Assembly: GCA_964496705.1 (NCBI GenBank)
Contig: CAZCBJ010000049.1
Span: 1-20,961 of the forward strand
From: CAZCBJ01 sp964496705
Lineage (GTDB): Bacteria > Chloroflexota > Anaerolineae > Anaerolineales > Anaerolineaceae
Direction: 5' to 3'
Length of the DNA: 20,961 nucleotides
In this document: positions 15,517 to 20,961 of the stretch, one piece after another
Layout of the letters: every line of letters starts with the position of its first letter
Position numbering within the stretch: the first letter of the stretch is position 1
Program-made: the position numbers and the translations under genes
Notes under the pieces: generated by a model
Databases searched by the model: none
Seen by the model: only the letters and a program-made list of their open reading frames with translations
What the model was told of the DNA's origin: nothing

Positions 15517-16464
15517 TCAATCCTCCACACCCTCGATGATACCCCGAACCAACCCGCGCCAGCGCATCTGCGCCGCTGTCACGCTCACCGCGCTGAAGCG
15601 CATCCGGCTGCTGCCCGGCTCGCACTGCGCCAGCAGCGGCAGGTCGGCGCTGCTCACCACCCCGATCTTGGGATAGCCCCCGGTGGTCTGCCGGTCGGCC
15701 ATCAGCACAATCGGCTGCCCGTCCGGCGGAATCTGCACCGCGCCCAGCGGCATGCCCTCCGAGAGCAGCTCGCCCGCCCCCGCGCGCCATGCCACCCCCG
15801 GCCCGCTCAGGCGCAGCCCCATGCGGTCGCTTTGCAGGCTGAGCGCGTATTCGCTGTTCAGGAAAATCTCGACCCCCGCCTGGTCAAAATACGACAATTG
15901 CGGGCCCAGAATCACCTCCACCCGCGGATTGGGGCTGTAGGGCGGCCTGTGCTGCGCGGGCAAACTGCGCCCGGCCAGCAATTGCAGCGGGATTTCCGTC
16001 TGCAGCCTTCCCACGGGCAGAACATCGCCTTTTTGCAGCGCGCGCCCCGCCAACCCGCCGACCCCGCCGCGCAGCCAGGTGGCGCGCGAGCCCATCAGCG
16101 GCGGCGTGTCGATCCCGCCCGACACAGCCAGGTAGCCCCACGCGCCGCCCCCGCCCAGGCGCACCACGACGCCGCGCCGCGCCAGCGCGCTCATCCAGCC
16201 CGGCAAGCGCACCCCGTCCACCTCCAGCCAGAAGCCCGGCCCGCCCGCCGCCACCACGCAGTCGGCCTCGGCGCGCAGCGTCGGCCCCTGCCCGGCGGCC
16301 TCCAGCCCGGCCGCCTCCAGCGGATTGCCCGCCAGGCGGTTGGCCGCCATCAGCGCGAAGCGGTCCATCGCCCCCGCCGCCGGCACACCGAAGCGCTCGT
16401 AACCGCGCCGCCCCAGGTCCTGCACGCTGGTCTGGAAGCCCGGATCGAGCACGCTCAGGCACAT
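15517..16464 (-). CDS. pxpC: 5-oxoprolinase subunit C (KipA/biotin-dependent carboxyltransferase-like)
   Basis: The 315-residue subunit C, a cyclophilin-like AHS2/KipA protein. Typical sequence: VLDPGFQTSVQDLGRRGYERFGVP at the N-terminus (residues about 5-28), AGAMDRFALMAANRLAGNP, YLAVSGGIDTPPLMGSRATW, and near the C-terminus GQPIVLMADRQTTGGYPKIG. It forms the 5-oxoproline-opening complex with subunits A and B. Related domains occur in urea carboxylase, but the contiguous A and B genes make oxoprolinase the better call. It overlaps the end of pxpB by 10 bp and ends 2 bases before pxpA, so the three genes are one transcription unit. No biotin-carrier gene was seen nearby, which argues against a carboxylase role. 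Confidence 0.95.
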   Translation of the reverse strand: MCLSVLDPGFQTSVQDLGRRGYERFGVPAAGAMDRFALMAANRLAGNPLEAAGLEAAGQGPTLRAEADCVVAAGGPGFWLEVDGVRLPGWMSALARRGVVVRLGGGGAWGYLAVSGGIDTPPLMGSRATWLRGGVGGLAGRALQKGDVLPVGRLQTEIPLQLLAGRSLPAQHRPPYSPNPRVEVILGPQLSYFDQAGVEIFLNSEYALSLQSDRMGLRLSGPGVAWRAGAGELLSEGMPLGAVQIPPDGQPIVLMADRQTTGGYPKIGVVSSADLPLLAQCEPGSSRMRFSAVSVTAAQMRWRGLVRGIIEGVED

Positions 16465-17099
16465 ACGAAGCGCACCCAGTCCCCCGGCGCCAGCAGCGCG
16501 GGCGGATCGTTTTGCCAGTCGAACAGGCGCAGCGCCGTGCGCCCGATGATGCGCCAGCCGCCGGGTGAATCCTGCGGGTAGATGCCGGTCTGCCCGCCGG
16601 CGATGCCCACCGAGCCCGCCGGCACGCGCGCGCGCGGCGTGGGCAGGCGCGGGCAGGCGATGGCTGCGTCCATCCCGCCCAGGTAGGGAAAGCCCGGCAG
16701 GAAGCCCAGCAGGAACACCGCGTAATCGCGCGCGGCGTGGATGCGCACCACCTCGGCTTCGCTCAGCCCGGCGTGCCGCGCCACATCCGCCAGGTCTGGT
16801 CCATCCTCGCCGCCGTAGCGCACAGGCACCTCCACCCGCCGCGGCTCGGGCAGCGCCGCCTCATCCAGCCGCGCCAGTTCTTCCTCCGCCGCGCCGCGCA
16901 CCGCCGCGTAATCAATGATCAGCGGGTCGTAGTGCAGCAGCAGCGCCGCATAGCCCGCCACAGCCTCGCCCAGCCCGGCCAATTCGCGCGCCGCCAGCCG
17001 CCGCGCCAGCCCATGCACCCGCCGGTTGAGCGCCGGGTCAATTGTTGCTCCCAGTGTGATCAGCAGCGCCGCATCGCCCGCCGGCGAGAAGGTCTCCAT
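16455..17099 (-). CDS. pxpB: 5-oxoprolinase subunit B (KipI family)
   Basis: The 214-residue subunit B and first gene of the operon. Diagnostic sequence is in the C-terminal half: FLLGFLPGFPYLGGMD, LPTPRARVPAGSVGIAGGQ, then TGIYPQDSPGGWRIIGRT and LAPGDWVRF. In Bacillus the homologue KipI also inhibits the sporulation kinase KinA, a role unlikely here without sporulation genes in view. Gene order B-C-A matches the Escherichia coli operon. Upstream of the ATG there is no good Shine-Dalgarno. A TACAAT hexamer (minus strand, 17106-17111) lies 6 bases from the ATG, placing the transcription start at or next to the start codon; a good -35 is lacking. The transcript may therefore be leaderless. Confidence 0.93.
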   Translation of the reverse strand: METFSPAGDAALLITLGATIDPALNRRVHGLARRLAARELAGLGEAVAGYAALLLHYDPLIIDYAAVRGAAEEELARLDEAALPEPRRVEVPVRYGGEDGPDLADVARHAGLSEAEVVRIHAARDYAVFLLGFLPGFPYLGGMDAAIACPRLPTPRARVPAGSVGIAGGQTGIYPQDSPGGWRIIGRTALRLFDWQNDPPALLAPGDWVRFVCA

Positions 17100-17138
17100 G
17101 CCTGGATTGTATCCCAGAGCGCAGGAAAACGCAGGTCA

Positions 17139-17155
17139 AGAGAACTGGGATGAAA
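17139..17155 (-). repeat. Dispersed 17-mer, inverted copy
   Basis: The reverse complement reads TTTCATCCCAGTTCTCT, identical over all 17 bases to the copy at 17449-17465. The two face each other 293 bp apart. Confidence 0.75.
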
Positions 17156-17295
17156 AGGATTTTTTTAGCAAACCTTCTCACAGGCAGGTTGTGTTGAGCG
17201 GATCAAGAGCCGGTTGGCTTATCTGAGCCATCGAGCGAAAGCCAATCAATCTTCTTTACAGGCAGAAGAATAGTATACTGAAGCAGGCGGCTGGG

Positions 17296-17323
17296 GTGAC
17301 TCGCTGCGCTCGTTCGCATTGAC
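17296..17323. repeat. Dispersed repeat, GCGCTCGTTCGCATT type
   Basis: The core at 17306-17320 matches the element after the URO-D-like gene (8289-8322) at 13 of 15 positions. GTGAC and ATTGAC border it. Confidence 0.45.
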
Positions 17324-17448
17324 CCTCCCCTCTTCAAAATCCAGACAAAATCCCCTTCATCCCTTCCATCCCAGTTCTCTTCTTCGCTCTTCCTCCTTTC
17401 GCCCCAGTCCTCTTTTCTTTCTTTTATCTAAATTATCTTTTTCATCCC

Positions 17449-17465
17449 TTTCATCCCAGTTCTCT
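17449..17465 (+). repeat. Dispersed 17-mer TTTCATCCCAGTTCTCT
   Basis: Exact match to the inverted copy at 17139-17155. Partial copies are CATCCCAGTTCTCT at 17367-17380 and TTTCATCCCAGTT at 8387-8399, each followed by a T/C-rich run. All four lie between genes. Confidence 0.75.
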
Positions 17466-17483
17466 CTCCCCCAGGAGTTCCCC

Positions 17484-18070
17484 ATGTCCCCCACCTCGCT
17501 CTTCCGCGCCGGGCGCTACGCCGCCTGGCTGCCCAACCCCGCCCCGGCTCGCTCACCGTTCACGAGGCCGATTTCTACACCCTCCAGCTCCCCGACTGTT
17601 TCGACGTGGTCTGCTGCTGGGAGGTCTTTGGCCTGGGCTCCGACGCCGACCAGCGCCGCCTGCTGGGGCGCATCAGCCGCGAATGGCTGGCGCCCGGCGG
17701 CTGCCTGCTGATGGACGTCTATTCTCCCGCCCGCCCCTGCCGCGACGCCGGCACCCAGCAGCGCCTGCCGCCGCTGGAGGGCGTGCCCGGCTCGGTGGAG
17801 ATGATCAACCGCTGCCACTTCGACCCACTGCACAGCCGCTGGATCGACGAATGGCAGCCCGCCACTCACCCCGAGCTGGCCCTGGCTCAGGCCATCCGCT
17901 GCTACTCGCCCCCCGAATTCCTGCTGCTCCTCGAAGGCAGCGGTCTGCGCCTGGAGCGCATCGAGGTGGACGGCGCCCCGCTCGACTTCGCCGCCGACCA
18001 GATCAGCCCCTCCGGCCCGCTGTTGGATGCCTGGAGCTACCTGGCGCTATTGAAGACTGTTTTGCCCTGA
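17484..18070 (+). pseudogene. Class I SAM-dependent methyltransferase, internally deleted and frameshifted
   Basis: The C-terminal half of a methyltransferase is unmistakable from 17543 on: GSLTVHEADFYTLQLP, FDVVCCWEVFGLGSDADQ, then EWLAPGGCLLMDVYSP and the end PLLDAWSYLALLKTVLP, about 175 residues. Before it, the ATG at 17484 opens a different frame, MSPTSLFRAGRYAAWLPNP, which looks like the normal N-terminus of such enzymes. Between these two pieces the glycine-rich SAM-binding motif (LDxGCGxG) and its surroundings are missing, and the frame shifts near 17540. The simplest reading is an internal deletion of roughly 60-100 codons, leaving a dead gene; an assembly collapse would look the same. 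The C-terminal half alone could start at the ATG at 17606 but would not bind SAM. Confidence 0.7.
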
Positions 18071-18096
18071 ATTTCTGCCGAACTCTTCATCACCTA

Positions 18097-18124
18097 TTGG
18101 CAAAACCCGCAAACGGCGTATACT
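18097..18124 (+). promoter_or_regulatory. Promoter of the small membrane protein gene
   Basis: TTGGCA (18097-18102) and TATACT (18119-18124) are each one base off consensus with a 16-bp spacer. The start would lie near 18131, about 47 nt before the ATG at 18178. Confidence 0.6.
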
Positions 18125-18177
18125 GAAATAAGCCGTATCCGCCTGTTTGCGCCCATTCCCTGGAAGGAGATGTTCTT

Positions 18178-18348
18178 ATGAAACTTACACCCCCAAAAGT
18201 GGTTACGTTTTGGATTGCTGTGATTCTCGGTCTTGCCGGACTGCTTGGCGAAGTCGGCATCCTGGCTTTCCTGGCTCCCTTTGCCTTCTGGCTCGCGTTT
18301 GTGGGCCTGGTTGTGCTTGTCCTCGGCCTGCTGGTCAAGGGCCTATAA
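18178..18348 (+). CDS. Small two-helix membrane protein, 56 residues, unknown function
   Basis: The frame from ATG 18178 to TAA 18346-18348 encodes 56 residues: a short charged N-terminus MKLTPPKVV, a hydrophobic segment (about residues 9-23), a turn with the only acidic residue (Glu25), a second hydrophobic segment (about 27-53) and a C-terminal Lys-Gly-Leu. AAGGAGA sits 7 bases before the ATG, an excellent ribosome site. A promoter at 18097-18124 and a strong terminator at 18373-18413 bracket it, so it is a complete monocistronic unit. No homologue is recognised. It could be a small stress, toxin-like or accessory membrane protein. The complete set of expression signals makes it credible as a gene despite its size. 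Confidence 0.75.
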   Translation: MKLTPPKVVTFWIAVILGLAGLLGEVGILAFLAPFAFWLAFVGLVVLVLGLLVKGL

Positions 18349-18372
18349 AAAGTTTGCTCCTGGCGGATTGGC

Positions 18373-18413
18373 GTTAAACCTCCCCGCGCATGCGCGGGGT
18401 GGTTTAACGTTTT
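18373..18413 (+). terminator. Intrinsic terminator after the small membrane protein gene
   Basis: GTTAAACC-T-CCCCGCGC (18373-18389) pairs with GCGCGGGG-T-GGTTTAAC (18392-18408), a 17-bp stem with a single T-T mismatch, then GTTTT. The U-tract is on the + strand only, so it serves the small gene rather than citrate synthase. Confidence 0.85.
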
Positions 18414-18470
18414 GCTGATTATTCTTCATTTGTGCCCATCCGCGCAGATTCAGATTTTCTATTTCCTGCC

Positions 18471-18497
18471 ATCTGCGCTCATCTGCGGCATCTGCGG
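18471..18497. repeat. ATCTGCG short-period repeat
   Basis: ATCTGCG occurs at 18471, 18481 and 18490, spaced 10 and 9 bases, just beyond the citrate synthase stop codon. ATCTGCGGATTC is shared with the gap before the alpha-2-macroglobulin gene near 14697. Confidence 0.55.
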
Positions 18498-18515
18498 ATT
18501 CTCCGCTCTTCCTCC

Positions 18516-19883
18516 TCACTCCAGCGAGGGATCGATCTGCATCAGGCGCGCCCGGCTGGCCGCCATCGCCGACACCCGCCCATTCTTGCCGTAGATCATC
18601 TCCTCCAGCAGCGGCGTGGTCAGCGACTTGGGCCGCTCGATCGGCTTGCCCAGCGCCCGCGACCACACCAGGTGGGTGGTCAGCCCCAGGATGCGGCTGA
18701 TGCCAAACAACACCGTGTAGAAATCGAACTCGCGCACCCCAAAGTGATACTGCATCGTCCCGTTGATCGCGTCCACGTTGGGATAGGGATTCTTGACCTT
18801 GCCGGTGCGGGTCAGCACCTCCGGCATCGTCTCGAACACGCGCTCCACCAGGATGAACAGCTCGTCATCGGGCATGTACTTCTTGCCCCATTCGAGCTGC
18901 GCGGTGAAGCGCGGGTCGGTCACGCGCAGCACCGCGTGCCCGTAGCCGGGGATCACCTGCCCGTTGTGGATCATCTCCCAGGCGTACTGCTCGATCTGCT
19001 CGCGCGTCGGCAGCCCGCCGAAGTGATCGCGCACCCCCAGCAGCCAGCGGATGCACTCCTGGTTGGCCAGCCCGTGCAGCGGCCCCGCCAACCCGTTCAT
19101 CCCCGCCGCGCAGGCCAGGTACGGGTCGGAAAGCGCCGAGCCGACCAGGTGCGAGGTGTGCGCGCTGACGTTGGCTCCCTCATGGTCGGAGTGCAGCACG
19201 AAGAACAGCCGGCACAGCTCCTGATACTGCGGGTCATCCTTGCCGATCATGTGCGCGAAGTTGCCGCTCCAATCCAGGTCGGGGTCGGGGGGGATGTACT
19301 TGCCGCCGTTGTAGCGCAGGTTGTAGATATACGCCGCCAGCGCCGGCATGCGCGCGGTCAGCGTCAGGCTGTCGTCCAGCATCGCCTTCCAGTACTCCTT
19401 CTTCGGCATACCTTCGCTATAGCGCCGCGCGAAGATCGACTCACTCTGCAGCGCCAGCAGCCCGGTGGAGAAGAGCGTCATCGGGTGGGTGTGGCGCGGC
19501 AGCGCCTTGAGCACCCCGAAGACATACTCCGGCAGCTCCGCCCGCGCCTTCCATTCCTCCTCCACCGCCAGCGCCTCGCTCATCTCCGGCAGCTCGTCGG
19601 TCATCAGCAGGTAATACAGCCCGCCAGCCAGCGGGATATCCGAGCCGGGACGCTTGGGCAGCAGCGCCAGCACCTCCGGGATGGTGTACCCTCGCAGGCG
19701 GATGCCCTCCTGCGGGTCCACGTAGGAGATGTCGCTGATCCCAATCGCCACCCCGCGGATGCCGCCGTAAATTTGCTCGATGGTCACATCGCTGACCTTG
19801 AAGTCGCCGTGATCCTTGACCAGCCGCCCGAGGCGCTCGTTCCAGGCGGGCAATTGTGCCGCAATTTTCTCGTGGATGATCAT
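18516..19883 (-). CDS. gltA: Citrate synthase, eukaryotic (mitochondrial-like) type
   Basis: A 455-residue enzyme condensing oxaloacetate and acetyl-CoA to citrate, the entry step of the TCA cycle. Catalytic residues are intact: His270 in GPLHGLANQE, His316 in IPGYGHAVLR and Asp371 in NPYPNVDA. The stretch from HSDHEGANVSAHTSHLVG to DPYL, and later WSRALGKPIERPKS, resemble mitochondrial citrate synthases far more than the allosteric Gram-negative GltA type. Such eukaryotic-type enzymes are known in some bacteria. AAGGAG lies 9 bases before the ATG, inside the end of the upstream regulator gene, with only 2 bases between that gene's stop and this start. Transcription is from the iclR promoter. 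Length is near the mature mitochondrial enzyme (about 440), without a targeting peptide. Confidence 0.96.
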   Translation of the reverse strand: MIIHEKIAAQLPAWNERLGRLVKDHGDFKVSDVTIEQIYGGIRGVAIGISDISYVDPQEGIRLRGYTIPEVLALLPKRPGSDIPLAGGLYYLLMTDELPEMSEALAVEEEWKARAELPEYVFGVLKALPRHTHPMTLFSTGLLALQSESIFARRYSEGMPKKEYWKAMLDDSLTLTARMPALAAYIYNLRYNGGKYIPPDPDLDWSGNFAHMIGKDDPQYQELCRLFFVLHSDHEGANVSAHTSHLVGSALSDPYLACAAGMNGLAGPLHGLANQECIRWLLGVRDHFGGLPTREQIEQYAWEMIHNGQVIPGYGHAVLRVTDPRFTAQLEWGKKYMPDDELFILVERVFETMPEVLTRTGKVKNPYPNVDAINGTMQYHFGVREFDFYTVLFGISRILGLTTHLVWSRALGKPIERPKSLTTPLLEEMIYGKNGRVSAMAASRARLMQIDPSLE

Positions 19884-19885
19884 GT

Positions 19886-20665
19886 TCAGATTCTCCTTGT
19901 GCGTGGGTTGTATCCCATTTGATGGGAAATATCGCCGGCCACATTCAACACTTCATTGGCGTAGCGGCTGATCGTGTCCATACTGAAACGCTGCGCGGGG
20001 CCTGAGATGGTCAGCGCGGCGATCAGCCCCCCGCTGGCGTCGAAGATCGGCGCCGCCACCCCGGAAGCCTCCAGAATCCACTCGCCGCAGCTCACCGCGT
20101 AGCCCTGCTGGCGGATTTTCTCCAGCTCGGCCACCAGCGCGCCGCGGTCCACGTAAGTGCGCTCGGTCAGCGGGCGCAGCTCGGTGTGGTCGAGGATATC
20201 GTCCCGCCGCGCCGCCGGCAGGAAGGCCAGCAGCACCTTGCCCGCCGAGCCGGCATACAGCGGCAGCCGCCGCCCGATGCGCGCCACGATGCGCACATTC
20301 TCGGTGCTCTCCAGCCGCTCCACGCACACCCGGTCGCTGCCCTCGATGATGTACAGGCTGATTGTCTCGCGCGTGCGCCGGTGCAGCTCCTGCATCGGCC
20401 CGATGGCCACACTGCGCACATCCAGCGTAGCCGCGTAAATGCCCGCCCAGGTCAGCACCCGCGAGCCCAGCGCGTAGGCGTGCGTTTCAGGGTTCTGGCG
20501 CAGCACCCCCAGTTCCTTCAACGAGGCCAGGATGCGCCCCGCCGCGCTCGAGGAAAGCCCCGCCAGCCGCGCCACCTCGCGCACCCCCAGCTCGGGATGC
20601 TCCTGGGTGAAGCAGTCCAGGATGGTGAAGGTGCGCTGCAAAATGGGAGAAGGTTCATCGGCCAT
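19886..20665 (-). CDS. IclR-family transcriptional regulator
   Basis: A 259-residue DNA-binding regulator. Residues about 8-65 form the winged helix-turn-helix (LGVREVARLAGLSSSAAGRI, then LKELGVL). Residues about 80-250 are the IclR effector-binding domain, with VAIGPMQELHRRTRETISLY, LPLYAGSAGKVLLAFLP and SGVAAPIFDASGGLIAALTISGP. The family controls carbon and aromatic-acid metabolism and often acts on its own promoter. The gene is the first in a two-gene unit with citrate synthase (2 bases apart), so citrate synthase level probably follows this regulator. GAGGTG (20670-20675) is 4 bases before the ATG. A consensus promoter and repeated GGGA/TCCC sites lie upstream. The Bacillus kip operon also carries an IclR-family gene (KipR), but here the regulator is not adjacent to pxpBCA. 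Confidence 0.93.
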   Translation of the reverse strand: MADEPSPILQRTFTILDCFTQEHPELGVREVARLAGLSSSAAGRILASLKELGVLRQNPETHAYALGSRVLTWAGIYAATLDVRSVAIGPMQELHRRTRETISLYIIEGSDRVCVERLESTENVRIVARIGRRLPLYAGSAGKVLLAFLPAARRDDILDHTELRPLTERTYVDRGALVAELEKIRQQGYAVSCGEWILEASGVAAPIFDASGGLIAALTISGPAQRFSMDTISRYANEVLNVAGDISHQMGYNPRTRRI

Positions 20666-20677
20666 ATTTCACCTCGC

Positions 20678-20704
20678 TTGTCCCGTTTTTCGGGATATTG
20701 TCCC
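20678..20704. promoter_or_regulatory. Candidate IclR operator cluster (TTGTCCC / GGGA / TTGTCCC)
   Basis: TTGTCCC occurs at 20678-20684 and 20698-20704, exactly 20 bp apart. Between them GGGA (20692-20695) forms inverted repeats with both: TCCCG-N5-CGGGA (20681-20695) and GGGA-N5-TCCC (20692-20704). The cluster lies just downstream of the expected transcription start, where a bound regulator would block elongation. Autoregulation by the IclR protein is inferred. Confidence 0.5.
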
Positions 20705-20720
20705 ACAAAATGATATTTCG

Positions 20721-20748
20721 ATTATACCCCATTCCCCCCGCGTGTCAA
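20721..20748 (-). promoter_or_regulatory. Consensus promoter of the iclR-gltA operon
   Basis: On the minus strand TTGACA (20748-20743) and TATAAT (20726-20721) are both perfect sigma70-type hexamers with a 16-bp spacer. Transcription would start near 20714, giving a leader of about 49 nt before the regulator ATG. Confidence 0.8.
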
Positions 20749-20751
20749 GGA

Positions 20752-20897
20752 GGGGTAACCCTTGTGGTTACCCCACCGCCTTGTGGTTACCCGACCCTTG
20801 TGGTTACCTGCCACCCTTGTGGTTACCCGCCGCCTTGTGGTTACCCACCGCCTTGTGGTTACCCCGCCGCCTTGTGGTTACCCGGCTGGTGTGGTTG
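20752..20897. repeat. Tandem array of TTGTGGTTACC, seven copies
   Basis: TTGTGGTTACC starts at 20762, 20781, 20798, 20817, 20835, 20853 and 20872 (periods 19, 17, 19, 18, 18, 19), with a decayed eighth copy near 20890. The 11-base core is invariant while spacers vary around CCGCC. GGGGTAACC (20752-20760) makes a 9-bp hairpin with GGTTACCCC of copy one (20766-20774) and recurs at 20953-20961. The array begins 4 bp upstream of the iclR -35 box. Confidence 0.9.
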
Positions 20898-20906
20898 TCG
20901 TCTATC

Positions 20907-20927
20907 GGGAGGGGACAAGCCCCTCCC
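20907..20927. repeat. GGGAGGGG/CCCCTCCC inverted repeat
   Basis: GGGAGGGG (20907-20914) and CCCCTCCC (20920-20927) pair perfectly around ACAAG, then TACGG. The form recalls a dispersed intergenic element seen in Chloroflexota; this is from memory and not searched. Confidence 0.5.
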
Positions 20928-20961
20928 CTACGGCGATATTTGCGTATATGTCGGGGTAACC

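Larger units (their letters stand above)
17100..17483. other. Repeat-rich intergenic region, no gene seen
   Basis: This 384-bp stretch between pxpB and the methyltransferase remnant has no convincing coding sequence. It holds an inverted pair of a 17-mer (17139-17155 and 17449-17465), a related copy at 17367-17380, an inverted repeat GGTTGGCTT/AAGCCAATC (17212-17220 and 17239-17247, one G-T pair, 18-nt loop), a GCGCTCGTTCGCATT dispersed repeat (17296-17323), and a long T/C-rich tract from about 17323 to 17475. Confidence 0.7.

Noticed and set aside
15515..15790. N-terminal extension of pxpA
   Set aside because: It overlaps pxpC in another frame; family homology and a GGAGG site both place the start at 15514.
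19886..20665. IclR regulator as KipR-like controller of pxpBCA
   Set aside because: It is about 2.8 kb from the pxp operon with unrelated genes between, and is directly coupled to citrate synthase instead.
20752..20897. CRISPR array
   Set aside because: The repeat is only 11 bases with 6-8 base similar spacers; there is no room for unique spacers and no cas gene nearby.
20762..20959. A 65-residue open frame over the repeat array
   Set aside because: The low-complexity LVVTxR pattern simply translates the repeat; there is no ribosome site.

Overview
The window comes from a GC-rich bacterium, most likely a Chloroflexota (Anaerolineae-like) metagenome assembly. This is an inference from three things: lipoproteins of the LTAC-APAATQAP style, a penicillin-binding protein 1C together with a giant alpha-2-macroglobulin, and abundant short intergenic repeats. 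A run of 22 N at 311-332 marks a scaffold gap. No rRNA, tRNA, CRISPR array, transposase or phage gene was seen. Left part (1-2714): the 3' two thirds of a penicillin-binding protein 1C gene (+), truncated by the window edge and interrupted by the N gap, converges on an aminoglycoside-phosphotransferase-fold kinase gene (-). Middle part (2715-8288): a consensus promoter and a roughly 265-nt structured leader precede a three-gene CUT2-type sugar ABC importer (binding lipoprotein, single-domain ATPase, permease). It converges on a transglutaminase-fold lipoprotein gene (-), which is divergent from a uroporphyrinogen-decarboxylase-superfamily gene (+). These genes look less GC-rich than their neighbours. 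Right part (8453-20665), mostly minus strand: a 2027-residue alpha-2-macroglobulin lipoprotein with an intact CTEQ thioester; the 5-oxoprolinase operon pxpB-pxpC-pxpA; an internally deleted, frameshifted methyltransferase remnant (+); a 56-residue two-helix membrane protein gene with its own promoter, ribosome site and terminator (+); and an IclR regulator gene directly coupled to a eukaryotic-type citrate synthase gene. The window ends in a seven-copy TTGTGGTTACC array placed just upstream of the consensus iclR-gltA promoter. Working together: PBP1C and alpha-2-macroglobulin are a known envelope pair in bacteria and are normally adjacent, but here they are about 6.8 kb apart. PxpABC makes glutamate from 5-oxoproline, while citrate synthase feeds the TCA cycle under probable IclR control. 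The transporter's substrate cannot be read from sequence. The least explained signals are non-coding: the ABC-operon leader, heptamer repeats at gene ends, dispersed 17-mers, and the array at the right edge.
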